Of a stretch of 57,962 bases of DNA, positions 1-7,792 are shown one piece after another. Origin of the DNA: an uncultured Shewanella sp. GTDB lineage: Bacteria; Pseudomonadota; Gammaproteobacteria; Enterobacterales; Shewanellaceae. A program made the position numbers and the translations under genes. The notes under the pieces are model-generated. The model saw nothing but the letters and a program-made list of their open reading frames with translations, was not told where the DNA came from and did no database searches. Where the stretch lies: the NCBI RefSeq assembly GCF_947495455.1, contig NZ_CANLZC010000026.1, forward strand, positions 1-57,962, in the 5' to 3' direction. Position 1 is the first letter of the stretch, and each line of letters starts with the position of its first letter.

Positions 1-63
1 CCCCGCACAGTCAAACGAAGACCACAGCGATATGCTAGAAATAAAAAATGCCAGCAAGCTTAA
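1..63 (+). CDS. C-terminal tail of a transposase-like gene (partial, cut by window edge)
   Basis: Frame 1 is open from the first base and ends with TAA at 61-63, giving 20 residues of a very basic tail that begins PRTVKRRPQRY. A short Arg/Lys-rich end of this type (PR-x-VK-x-R-P) is common at the C terminus of IS4-type transposases, so I read it as the end of an insertion sequence whose body lies upstream of the window. No catalytic residue is visible here, so the family is a guess. The stop codon sits inside the hairpin described at 47-96. Confidence 0.4.
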   Translation, partial: PRTVKRRPQRYARNKKCQQA

Positions 64-96
64 CTTACTGGCATTACCCGAAAGGGGCTTTTTTGG
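47..96 (+). terminator. Hairpins following the partial left-edge gene
   Basis: AATGCCAG (47-54) pairs with CTGGCATT (68-75). It is followed by a CCC-GAAA-GGG hairpin and a run of six T. This looks like a rho-independent terminator for the gene entering from the left, or the subterminal part of the putative IS. The remaining bases up to 345 are AT-rich, with no ORF or RNA gene that I recognise. Confidence 0.5.
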
Positions 97-356
97 ACTT
101 AAATTTTATATCCTCAATTGATTGAATAATATATTAGTGAATTTAACTTTTAAATCAGAAGCTTAATTTTTTTGGCAAGTTTGTGCCTATGCATTCATGT
201 GGAGGGTAAAAGATAATTGAGAGCACTTCTTCGTTAGAATTGGAGTTGAGAAACCTAAATATATGCGTTTAACTTGTATTGGTTACTGTTGTTTTATACA
301 GTGCTATTATTAGGCGATGATTTGATTAATCGTGTTGATTTAATAATGGAGATGAC

Positions 357-977
357 ATGTGCGGGTCTAGTAATATTAAGGGGAAATGGGTTAATCATGG
401 TGAATATTATGAAGAGGTTTTTGAGGGGGTAATCATAAGCCAACAGCATTTTTCAGGCATTCAGTTTGAGGGTTGTACGTTTAATGATTGTGATTTCAAT
501 GAGGCAGCGTTTAAAAACTGCAAATTTATTCATTGCCAATTCAACCGTTGTAATATGAGTGTCGTAAGGTGGCTATATACAGAGCTATTTGATATGAATT
601 TTATTGAATGCAAGCTAATAGGTGTGGATTGGACCCAAGCGGATTGGCCGACATTTAGAAGGGATCCTGAGTTGACCTTTAAGCACTCTATGTTAAACGG
701 TGCTTCTTTTTTTGGGCTTGTTTTACAGGGAGTGGTCTTTGATTCATGTCAGCTTCGAGATGTGGATTTTCGTGAAGGGGACTTTTCGAATGCTAAAATA
801 ACACATTGTGATTTATTTCAGAGTCTTTTCATGGGAACGCAATTAAGATCTGTTGATTTCACTGATTCCGTGCATTTTGATATCAATATTTTGAATAATA
901 CACTCACTCATGCCAAGTTTTCACGGTTTGAGGCGCTGAACCTGTTACAGAGCTTAGGTATTATATTAGTGGATTGA
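357..977 (+). CDS. Pentapeptide-repeat protein, Qnr/McbG-like right-handed beta helix
   Basis: The 206-residue protein is built from A(D/N)LxF-type pentads, for example FEGCTFNDCDFNEAAFKNCKF near residues 37-57, which would fold into a right-handed quadrilateral beta helix. The C-terminal segment FEALNLLQSLGIILVD resembles the short terminal helix that closes and dimerises Qnr and McbG proteins. Those relatives bind DNA gyrase or topoisomerase IV as DNA mimics. It is close in length to Qnr (about 215) but is not obviously a Qnr orthologue. The ATG at 357 has GGAG at 346-349. No signal peptide is visible, so it is probably cytoplasmic. Its own substrate or target is unknown; gyrase protection is inference. 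It stands alone, with a 9-bp tandem repeat just downstream. Confidence 0.75.
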   Translation: MCGSSNIKGKWVNHGEYYEEVFEGVIISQQHFSGIQFEGCTFNDCDFNEAAFKNCKFIHCQFNRCNMSVVRWLYTELFDMNFIECKLIGVDWTQADWPTFRRDPELTFKHSMLNGASFFGLVLQGVVFDSCQLRDVDFREGDFSNAKITHCDLFQSLFMGTQLRSVDFTDSVHFDINILNNTLTHAKFSRFEALNLLQSLGIILVD

Positions 978-1000
978 TGTTTGGTAGTTGTATTGTTTGT

Positions 1001-1072
1001 GTTAGTGGTGTTAGTGGTGTTAGTGGTGTTAGTGGTGTTAGTGGTGTTAGTGGTGTTAGTGGTGTTAGTGGT
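1001..1072 (+). repeat. Eight tandem copies of a 9-bp unit GTTAGTGGT
   Basis: Perfect 9-bp units start at 1001, 1010, 1019, 1028, 1037, 1046, 1055 and 1064. The array lies 24 bp after the stop of the pentapeptide gene, so it is intergenic. Read in one frame it would encode Val-Ser-Gly repeats, but no long ORF uses it. It is a candidate hypervariable (slippage-prone) locus. Confidence 0.97.
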
Positions 1073-1170
1073 GTTTTGTTGTTGGTATAATTTCGTGTCC
1101 TATTGGGCTTTTATATATTATAAGCTTAAGTGTTTTAATCGTTAAAGAAGTAGCGGGAATAAAAAGTAGC

Positions 1171-1731
1171 ATGGAAATATCAATTGAGAAAGCAGTCGAA
1201 ATAAAAATGGATAAACAAAATGGAGTAGCTGCCTCTATCGGGCTTGCTATTTGGGCTGTTCCATATTTATTATTGTGGATATTGGCTTTTTATAAATTAC
1301 CTTATCTGGCTGCTATCATGATCCCCTTAACAGGAGCATGGACCGGACTTTTACTGCGATTTCATGGGCGTGGATTAGAGGGGAAATTCAATTATATTGC
1401 TTATACAAGTTTTATTCTAATAATGCTATTTGCAGCCTCTTTAGGGATCCTCATAGAAGGGCCTGTATTAATTATTGTGGTATTAGTATTGATGGTGGCA
1501 GGCCTTCTTTGTATTTCATATGTCAGCCAAATTAGTTTACCAAAAGAAGAGTATAAGATTTTTTCTAGAATGATGTATTCTGAAAATAGCTCGATGAAGA
1601 AACGATATCGAAATCATTTCTTTATTGTGTTACCGACAGTCATATTAAGCCACTTTGTATCCTTTGCGCTTGTACTGGTTTGTATTGGATTCTTGAATGA
1701 ATATTTAAATATTGCGCTATTAGGGCTATGA
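1171..1731 (+). CDS. Small integral membrane protein, unknown function
   Basis: A 186-residue protein with about four hydrophobic segments (roughly residues 22-40, 43-60, 75-92, 95-117) and one more near the C terminus (about 150-175), separated by a Lys/Arg-rich cytosolic-looking loop (KKRYRNHF). I do not recognise the family and see no catalytic motif. The ATG at 1171 has no clear ribosome-binding site; an internal ATG at 1207 (residue 13) is an alternative start that would still include all membrane segments. It is probably an inner-membrane protein. Gene context (between a tandem repeat and a MITE-like element) suggests an accessory locus. Confidence 0.6.
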   Translation: MEISIEKAVEIKMDKQNGVAASIGLAIWAVPYLLLWILAFYKLPYLAAIMIPLTGAWTGLLLRFHGRGLEGKFNYIAYTSFILIMLFAASLGILIEGPVLIIVVLVLMVAGLLCISYVSQISLPKEEYKIFSRMMYSENSSMKKRYRNHFFIVLPTVILSHFVSFALVLVCIGFLNEYLNIALLGL

Positions 1732-1830
1732 GTTTTGATTGAGAATGATACTTAGGAATTAACAATTGTGAGTTTACCAGAAGAATTGGTGCACTCACAT
1801 TTTAAATGTTTTGTTTACCTAAACACTACC

Positions 1831-2062
1831 TAACCTGAACTCGGGATAATGAGTGTCAAAAATGTGAGGTAACCCACTTAATATCAAAAAATTGAATGAA
1901 ATTGGGTCATTCTTTATTTTCGAACTTGGCTTAATACTTTAATTTTTGTCGATATCAAGGCGTGATTTCGTATCTAATAGCAGGCTATTAGTAGAAAGCA
2001 CAACATAGATAGCGGCAGAAATAGTGCTATTAAGCGGCGCTGCTTATCCCGAATTCAGGTTA
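1831..2062. mobile_element. MITE-like element with 19-bp terminal inverted repeats
   Basis: TAACCTGAACTCGGGATAA at 1831-1849 and the reverse complement of 2044-2062 (TAACCTGAATTCGGGATAA) match at 18 of 19 positions, bounding 232 bp without coding capacity. The ends can be read as TA target duplications flanking ACCTGAA...TTCAGGT, as expected of IS630/Tc1-type elements (inference). An internal perfect hairpin CTAATAGC-AG-GCTATTAG lies at 1974-1991. The right end supplies the TAA stop codon of the SelW-like gene on the minus strand. Confidence 0.8.
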
Positions 2063-2332
2063 ACTATCAATATGCCCCATGTTCCTTTCAGGATCGAGTT
2101 GATCTCTGACTCGGCGTTTTAATATTTTTGCTTCAGGAAAGCCGCCATCTTGCTCTCGACACCAGATTAGCGTGTCGTTATAGTAAATTTTAAAGGTACC
2201 TTTGCTTGCTGGTGCTAATGAGACTGCTTTTAATTCGTCGCTAAAGGTGGATAGCAGTTCTTGTGCGAGCCAGCCACTTCTTAATAGCCATTGACAGAGA
2301 ACACAGTAGTGAATGGTAATTTTAGGTTTCAT
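2060..2332 (-). CDS. SelW/SelT/SelH (Rdx) family thioredoxin-fold protein
   Basis: A 90-residue protein beginning MKPKITIHYCVLCQW. The CxxC (Cys10-Cys13) after the first beta strand is the redox motif of the SelW/Rdx family, here with Cys in place of selenocysteine. The family has about 90-100 residues and a thioredoxin-like fold; the cellular substrate is not known for bacterial members. I chose the ATG at 2332 because AAGGAG sits just upstream and the CxxC then lies at the usual position; a longer ORF upstream would add 37 unconserved residues. The TAA stop (2060-2062) lies in the terminal repeat of the MITE, so the original last few residues after GHIDS may have been replaced. Confidence 0.85.
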   Translation of the reverse strand: MKPKITIHYCVLCQWLLRSGWLAQELLSTFSDELKAVSLAPASKGTFKIYYNDTLIWCREQDGGFPEAKILKRRVRDQLDPERNMGHIDS

Positions 2333-2509
2333 GGGTGCTCCTTTGTGGATCCTTATGTTTGTTCTTAATGATGACGATATTATACGATTTTTTTGCTTGT
2401 TATTTCTGAACTTATTAGCGTTTGTGACTTGAATTATGGGCAATGAATAGCCATGTCTTTTATTTCTTGGTTAAATAGTGAGTAGATTTTGGGTAATCAT
2501 CATAAAGCA

Positions 2510-4351
2510 ATGAGTGGACGAGACGCGGAGACAGCTGAATCTAAAAAAAGTCACGCCAATCAAGCTCAAAATAGCCAAAACGTTAAGGTGAAAACCAATG
2601 CTTTTAGGAGTTTATTGCCGATATTGGCATTCCTCCGTCCTTATAAAATGATGGCATTTTTTGCCTTATTTGCCTTAATAATCACAGCGGTAGTGAGTCT
2701 CTCTTTAGGGCAAGGAGTGAAACTTATCCTTGATAATGGGTTTATTGCAGGTTCTATCGCGCAATTAAATCAGGCTATTTATGTCTTAGTGGGAATGATT
2801 AGTTTATTGGCTGTGGGCACCTTTACACGTTTCTATTTAATGTCTTGGTTGGGAGAGCGGATCAGTGCCGATATTCGAAAGGCGGTTTTTAATCGCGTCG
2901 TGACCTTACATCCTAGTTATTTTGAAGAAAATCGCAGCGGGGAAATTATGTCACGCCTCACGACCGATACTGTATTACTGCAATCGATTATTGGCTCGTC
3001 TTTTTCCATGGCTTTACGCAGTTTTTTTATCCTTGTAGGCGGGTTGGCCATGCTTCTTGTCACCAGTTTAAAACTGACTTTATTTGTCATTGTGTGTATT
3101 CCTCTTATCCTGTTTCCTATGATGGTTTTTGGCCGTAAAGTCAGGGCATTGTCGAGCAGTAGTCAGAATGCCATTGCCGATGTCGGGACTTATGCAGGTG
3201 AGATTATTCAAAATATCAAAGTGGTGCAAGGTTATACTTTTGAGCGCCTTGAACAATCGGCTTTTGGCTTGGAAGTTGAAAAAGCATTTGATGTCGCTAA
3301 ACGCCGCGTGAAACAGCGCGCTTTTCTGATTGCTGTGGTGATTTTTGTGACTTTTACTGCCATCAGTATGATGCTTTGGGTGGGGGGAATGGATGTCTTA
3401 TCTGGGCAGATGACGGGAGGGGAGCTAGGCGCCTTCATTTTTTATGCCATTATGGTGGCCATGTCAGTTGCCACGATTAGTGAAGTCTATGGGGAATTAC
3501 AACGAGCAGCGGGCGCTGCAACACGGTTACTTGAGCTATTAAAAGTCAGTAGCAATATTCAAGAATCAAACACTCCTACATTGATTAAAGCGCCGCAAGA
3601 GACGGTGCTTGAGTTTAAAAATGGGGATTTTTATTATCCCTCACAGCCTGAGATAGCAGCGCTTAAGAATATTAATTTGCAAATACCACAAGGTAAAGTT
3701 GTGGCGTTTGTGGGCCCCTCTGGCGCGGGGAAAACGACCTTGTTTGAACTTTTTCAGCGTTTTTATGATCCCCAAAAGGGTCAAGTACTGTTTAATGGGG
3801 TTGACGTGACTCAGCTTAAATTGGAGACATTAAGGCAAGCCATGGGCATGGTGCCACAACAGCCTGTACTCTTTAGTACCGATGTTTGGCATAACATACG
3901 TTATGGTAAGCCTGATGCCACTGATGAGGAAGTGATGATGGCGGCTAAAAAGGCCCATGCTCATGAGTTTATTGAGCGATTACCTCAAGGCTATCAAAGT
4001 TTTTTAGGTGAGCAAGGTGTGCGACTATCGGGTGGGCAAAAACAGCGAATTGCCCTTGCGAGGGCCATTTTAAAAGATCCTCAAGTATTATTGCTTGATG
4101 AAGCAACTAGCGCATTAGATGCAGACAGTGAATTTCATGTTCAAGCTGCATTAAAAACCTTGATGCAGCACCGAACCACACTCATCATAGCTCATCGTTT
4201 ATCGACCGTGATCCACGCCGATATTATCGTGGTGATGGATAAAGGAGAAATTTTGGCTACTGGGACGCATCAAATGTTATTGAAAAGCTCAGCGTTATAT
4301 AAGCGTTTATGTGAATTACAGTTTGATAGCATAAAAGAACCTCACCACTGA
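2510..4351 (+). CDS. MsbA-like ABC exporter, fused permease and ATPase
   Basis: About 613 residues. The N-terminal half has six hydrophobic helices of an ABC type-1 exporter domain (roughly residues 40-330), followed by the nucleotide-binding domain. Walker A is GPSGAGKTT, the signature is LSGGQKQR, Walker B is LLLDEATSALD, and the H-loop His is in IIAHRLST. It is a half-transporter that would work as an inner-membrane homodimer, resembling the MsbA-related subgroup; the substrate (lipid, drug or peptide) cannot be told. A TTG at 2489 would add seven residues; ATG 2510 is preferred, though neither has a convincing ribosome-binding site. The gene is divergent from the SelW gene and is followed by small independent genes. 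Confidence 0.88.
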   Translation: MSGRDAETAESKKSHANQAQNSQNVKVKTNAFRSLLPILAFLRPYKMMAFFALFALIITAVVSLSLGQGVKLILDNGFIAGSIAQLNQAIYVLVGMISLLAVGTFTRFYLMSWLGERISADIRKAVFNRVVTLHPSYFEENRSGEIMSRLTTDTVLLQSIIGSSFSMALRSFFILVGGLAMLLVTSLKLTLFVIVCIPLILFPMMVFGRKVRALSSSSQNAIADVGTYAGEIIQNIKVVQGYTFERLEQSAFGLEVEKAFDVAKRRVKQRAFLIAVVIFVTFTAISMMLWVGGMDVLSGQMTGGELGAFIFYAIMVAMSVATISEVYGELQRAAGAATRLLELLKVSSNIQESNTPTLIKAPQETVLEFKNGDFYYPSQPEIAALKNINLQIPQGKVVAFVGPSGAGKTTLFELFQRFYDPQKGQVLFNGVDVTQLKLETLRQAMGMVPQQPVLFSTDVWHNIRYGKPDATDEEVMMAAKKAHAHEFIERLPQGYQSFLGEQGVRLSGGQKQRIALARAILKDPQVLLLDEATSALDADSEFHVQAALKTLMQHRTTLIIAHRLSTVIHADIIVVMDKGEILATGTHQMLLKSSALYKRLCELQFDSIKEPHH

Positions 4352-4481
4352 GTATCTATGCTGTATGAATAAATTTAGTGCTTTTGGGGGCTGCATTATG
4401 TCAATGATCCTCGGTATGGTTGATTTGAAATGACTGCACAGCTTTCAGGCTGAATAATGATTCAACGATAGAGGATGGCTA

Positions 4482-4943
4482 ATGACATTGAACAAGGGAA
4501 TGATATTCGTTTTATTTTGTCTATCCAGTATGGCCGCACATGGCAAGATTAACGCTATAGAAGATAAATTGGAGCAAAAATTTGATTTATCTGGCCAATA
4601 TGAATGCATCAGTACAAATAATAAAGACACCAAAGAAATTCATACCAATAAACAATTGACGATATCCTTAACCTTCGGAGACAGTCGTCGATACCAAACC
4701 TACGATATTAAATGGGTTTATAGTTTAAATGGTCAAGAGGTTAATGCTCAAGCTGTGGCCATTTTGCAGCATGAAACCTTGTCTTTATCTTACAATTTAC
4801 ATTTTCCCAATGCAAAAACGATTAATGGTGTGGAAGTGATCCGTTATCAACGGCTGGATAATCGTTGGTTTTTATACGGCAAATGGTTAAGAAATGACAC
4901 GGTTCATAATACGGGATCGATTAGCTGCGTGATGTTGAGTTAG
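4482..4943 (+). CDS. Secreted hypothetical protein
   Basis: A 153-residue protein with an N-terminal signal peptide (hydrophobic IFVLFCLSSMAAHG, cleavage probably near residue 20-21). The mature part is rich in beta-strand-forming residues and carries two cysteines (in YECIS and SISCVML) that could form a disulfide linking the two ends. I do not recognise a family. GAGG about 10 bases upstream of ATG 4482 acts as the ribosome-binding site. Probably periplasmic; function unknown. Confidence 0.6.
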   Translation: MTLNKGMIFVLFCLSSMAAHGKINAIEDKLEQKFDLSGQYECISTNNKDTKEIHTNKQLTISLTFGDSRRYQTYDIKWVYSLNGQEVNAQAVAILQHETLSLSYNLHFPNAKTINGVEVIRYQRLDNRWFLYGKWLRNDTVHNTGSISCVMLS

Positions 4944-5054
4944 CTGTATTGAGTAAACAAGAATGCTGTTATTTGCTGATAAAACGATACAGTTGATGGC
5001 CATGGGGCGGTAGCACCAATAGCAAGATTATTCATCTAAGCACAAGGAGTCATT

Positions 5055-5366
5055 ATGTTTATTATTAAGCTAGCCTTTTCTCATGAACAGAATTTAGATC
5101 ATAGTGAAACGGAAAGCAAAGCGAAGCGTTTTATGCCGGCGCATCTCGATTGGTTACAGCAAGGCTATGATAATGGTGTGTTTTTGGTGTCCGGCAGTCT
5201 GCATTCTGAATTAGGTGGTGGGATTATCGCGCATGGCATTACGCGAGAGGCGTTAAATAAATTGCTTCAGGACGATCCTTTTGTCACCGAACAGATTGTT
5301 ACACCTGAGATCATAGAAATCGTGCCCTCCAAAGCGGATGAAAGATTGGCTTTTTTGTTGTATTAA
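5055..5366 (+). CDS. YciI-family protein (YCII domain)
   Basis: A 103-residue protein matching the small YciI alpha/beta-barrel fold. It has a beta strand with a hydrophobic start (MFIIKLAF), then HLDWLQQGYDNGVFLVSGSL, the region that in YciI proteins contains the conserved His/Asp pair, and a DPF motif (residues 75-77) before the last strand. YciI proteins are dimeric; members with similar context have unclear enzymatic roles. The start ATG is preceded by AAGGAG. It stands alone between the secreted protein and a repeat-bearing intergenic region. Confidence 0.8.
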   Translation: MFIIKLAFSHEQNLDHSETESKAKRFMPAHLDWLQQGYDNGVFLVSGSLHSELGGGIIAHGITREALNKLLQDDPFVTEQIVTPEIIEIVPSKADERLAFLLY

Positions 5367-5461
5367 GTTCCCTATGAGAATAGCTAATATTTTTCATGTC
5401 ATAAACTTTTACCGATATTGGCATTGAGTCTTGCTTCGTTGTATTAGGCATTGGCTCAACA

Positions 5462-5524
5462 ACCCACTTTTGACATTGCCCTTCAATCAATGTCGTCGAA
5501 GGTAGTTATCGAAGGAAAGTGGGT
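5462..5524. repeat. Inverted repeat with nested hairpin in a 511-bp gene-free gap
   Basis: ACCCACTTT (5462-5470) is complementary to AAAGTGGGT (5516-5524), enclosing a second possible stem GACATTG/CAATGTC. Another pair, ATTAGAAT (5526-5533) and ATTCTAAT (5581-5588), follows. The outer arm resembles an ACCCACTT...TGGGTCATT pair inside the MITE at 1831-2062, so this may be a related but decayed element. No gene is seen between 5367 and 5877. Confidence 0.55.
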
Positions 5525-5566
5525 CATTAGAATATGACTGAGTGGATTATGCTGTTAAAGTGCTCT

Positions 5567-5591
5567 ATATCGCTACCTACATTCTAATCTG
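5567..5591 (+). repeat. Dispersed 25-bp repeat, copy A
   Basis: The core CTACCTACATTCTAAT and its flanks match 23 of 25 bases with 38978-39002 on the same strand. Both copies are intergenic and are followed by A-rich sequence. Probably a relic of a dispersed element. Confidence 0.6.
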
Positions 5592-5799
5592 CGGTTTATT
5601 ATAAATAAAAAAGCAGGATTAAATCGAAAGGTACACTTGAGGATAATGAGAGTTAAACATTACTGGGTCGCTCGACAATAAATAGTCTAGGGAAGTAGGT
5701 TTTATGTGAACTTAAGGTTTTTTTTTGTAAAAAAAAGTCAGATTTGATAGTTAAAACAACACTTGTTAATGAATATCAGCATAAGGTGAAAATCTCCCT

Positions 5800-5827
5800 T
5801 TGAGACGCGTCTGGACAATGTTATAAC
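5800..5827 (+). promoter_or_regulatory. Predicted sigma-70 promoter of the aminotransferase gene with overlapping palindrome
   Basis: TTGAGA (5800-5805) and TATAAC (5822-5827) are each one base from consensus with a 16-bp spacer, about 50 bases upstream of the start codon. A perfect palindrome AGACGCGTCT (5803-5812) overlaps the -35 box and could be an operator. The regulator is unknown. Confidence 0.5.
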
Positions 5828-5877
5828 GTGTCTAGAAACTTAGGCCCTTTTTAATTATTCATTTGAGGAACATTGAT

Positions 5878-7071
5878 ATGATATTCTCCCTGGTTGAACA
5901 CGCTGCTGCCGATCCGATTTTAGGCTTAACCGACGCCTTTAAAGCTGATGAGCGCGCAAACAAGGTCAACCTTGGGGTGGGGATCTACAAGGATGAGTCA
6001 GGTCAGACGCCCATTTTGAAATCGGTAAAAGCGGCTGAAGCAAAACTTCTTGCAGAAGAGAGCAGTAAAAGCTATTTAGGCATGGAAGGTGTGCAGACTT
6101 ATAATAAGGCAGTTCAAGGCTTATTATTTGGTGACGATCACAGTGTTATCGCGAATAATCGTGTGTTTACCGCTCAAGCACCCGGTGGAACAGGCTCTTT
6201 ACGGGTTGCTGCTGAGTTTGTGATGCGTCATACGTCTTCACGCACTATTTGGGTGAGTAATCCAACGTGGGCAAATCATCAAAACATTTTTGGTTCTGCT
6301 GGACTGGAAGTGAAACAATATCGTTATTATCAAGCCAATAGCCACGGTTTAGACTTTGAGGCAATGCTCGCGGATTTAGCGCTAGCGAGTGCAGGAGATT
6401 TGGTGTTATTGCATGGTTGTTGTCATAACCCAACGGGGATTGATTTAAACCTTGCCCAATGGCAACAAGTGGCTGATCTTTGTTTGAAGAAATCATTGGT
6501 GCCCTTATTTGATTTTGCCTATCAAGGCTTTGGTGAAGGTGTAGATGAAGACGCACAAGGCTTAAGACTGGTTGCCAATACAGTACCGGAATTAATGGTT
6601 GCTAATTCTTTTTCTAAAAACTTTGGTTTGTACAATGAACGCATTGGGGCGATGACTGTCGTTGGTAATGATGAAACCCAAGCCGCTAACAGTTTTAGTC
6701 AGATAAAAAGCACCATTCGTGCGCTATATTCCAATCCTCCGGCTCATGGCGGATTAATTGTGAGCACTATTCTTGCTGATAGCGAATTAAAAGCCTTATG
6801 GTTATCTGAGCTTAAGGAAATGCGTGAGCGTATTGCGCAGATGCGAGCATTGTTTGTTCAATCGTTAAAAGACTGTGGTGTTAGCCAAGATTTTGACTTT
6901 ATTGCGAAGCAAAATGGAATGTTCAGCTTTTCTGGTTTGAATAAAACACAAGTGGCACGTTTAAAAGATGAATTTGGTATTTATATTGTGGGATCGGGCC
7001 GAATAAGCGTTGCGGGTATGACAAAGACGAATATGCCTGTTATTTGCAAGGCCATTGCCGCTGTTTTATAA
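5878..7071 (+). CDS. Class I aromatic/aspartate aminotransferase
   Basis: A 397-residue PLP enzyme aligned end to end with AspC/TyrB of E. coli (ADPILGL.DAFKADER near the N terminus, NLGVGIYKDESG next). The PLP lysine is in NSFSKNFGLYNERIG, and the substrate carboxylate Arg is in GSGRISVAG. It transfers amino groups between aspartate or aromatic amino acids and 2-oxoglutarate in the cytosol. AspC and TyrB cannot be separated by eye. Upstream TTG (5863) is not the start: GAGGA sits 8 bases before ATG 5878 and that start fits the family length. Followed by a strong bidirectional terminator. Confidence 0.92.
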   Translation: MIFSLVEHAAADPILGLTDAFKADERANKVNLGVGIYKDESGQTPILKSVKAAEAKLLAEESSKSYLGMEGVQTYNKAVQGLLFGDDHSVIANNRVFTAQAPGGTGSLRVAAEFVMRHTSSRTIWVSNPTWANHQNIFGSAGLEVKQYRYYQANSHGLDFEAMLADLALASAGDLVLLHGCCHNPTGIDLNLAQWQQVADLCLKKSLVPLFDFAYQGFGEGVDEDAQGLRLVANTVPELMVANSFSKNFGLYNERIGAMTVVGNDETQAANSFSQIKSTIRALYSNPPAHGGLIVSTILADSELKALWLSELKEMRERIAQMRALFVQSLKDCGVSQDFDFIAKQNGMFSFSGLNKTQVARLKDEFGIYIVGSGRISVAGMTKTNMPVICKAIAAVL

Positions 7072-7090
7072 AGGGTATTAGCGATTAAAA

Positions 7091-7114
7091 AAACCAGTCC
7101 TAAAGGACTGGTTT
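7091..7114. terminator. Bidirectional rho-independent terminator
   Basis: AAACCAGTCC-TAAA-GGACTGGTTT is a perfect 10-bp stem, with T6 after it on the plus strand and T7 on the minus strand. It separates the convergent aminotransferase and efp transcripts. Confidence 0.92.
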
Positions 7115-7183
7115 TTTATTGTTCGTAGTCGCTTCAAGTCAATATGCACCCTCGCAAAATGAAAGCTATGGATGCATTAGCGA

Positions 7184-7747
7184 TTAAACACGCTTTTTGA
7201 ATTCACCAGTGCGGCTATCGATCTCAATTTTATCGCCAGTCTTAACAAAGTCAGCCACACTCAAAGTATACTCAGTCCCCAATAATGTCGCAGGTTTCAT
7301 GACTTTACCTGAAGTATCGCCACGGGCTGATGGTTCAGTGTAACCCACTTCACGAATAATGGTTGTGGGGAGTTCAACAGAAATGGCTTTACCTTCATAG
7401 AAGGTGACTTGGCAGATATCTTCCATGCCATCGACGATATAATGAATCACATCCCCTAAATTTTCAGCTTCTACGTCATATTGATTGAACTCTTCATCCA
7501 TGAATACATACATAGGATCGGCAAAATAAGAATAGGTGCAATCTAAACGGTCCAGTTGAATGGCTTCTAATTTATCATCAGCTTTAAAGACTGTCTCTGT
7601 TCCAGAGCCAGAGAGTAAGTTTTTCAGTTTCATTTTGACGACAGCAGAACTACGTCCCGATTTGCTGAATTCCGATTTAAGCACAACCATAGGATCGTTT
7701 CCGACCATGATGACATTACCGACACGGGTTTCCTGAGCTGTTTTCAT
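7184..7747 (-). CDS. efp: Translation elongation factor P (Arg32 type)
   Basis: A 187-residue, three-domain EF-P. Domain I carries [11 protein letters not shown], placing an arginine at residue 32 at the tip of the loop that reaches the ribosomal peptidyl-transferase centre. Known Arg32-type EF-Ps are rhamnosylated by EarP, whose gene lies immediately upstream here. EF-P relieves stalling at consecutive prolines. The domain II/III parts ([29 protein letters not shown]) are normal. The start at 7747 has AGGAA upstream. The 45-base gap to earP on the same strand suggests co-transcription. Confidence 0.97.
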   Translation of the reverse strand: MKTAQETRVGNVIMVGNDPMVVLKSEFSKSGRSSAVVKMKLKNLLSGSGTETVFKADDKLEAIQLDRLDCTYSYFADPMYVFMDEEFNQYDVEAENLGDVIHYIVDGMEDICQVTFYEGKAISVELPTTIIREVGYTEPSARGDTSGKVMKPATLLGTEYTLSVADFVKTGDKIEIDSRTGEFKKRV

Positions 7748-7792
7748 TATGTTTATTCCTATATTTACGAATATCTTCTTTAGGTAGAGATA

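Noticed and set aside
357..977. Naming the pentapeptide protein qnr
   Set aside because: Length and C terminus resemble Qnr, but the rest does not match known Qnr by eye; only the superfamily is claimed.
1001..1072. CRISPR array
   Set aside because: The unit is 9 bp with no spacers; it is a simple tandem repeat. The same holds for the arrays at 11971 and 57547.
5803..5812. MetJ box
   Set aside because: MetJ needs tandem AGACGTCT units; here there is a single 10-bp palindrome with a CG inserted.
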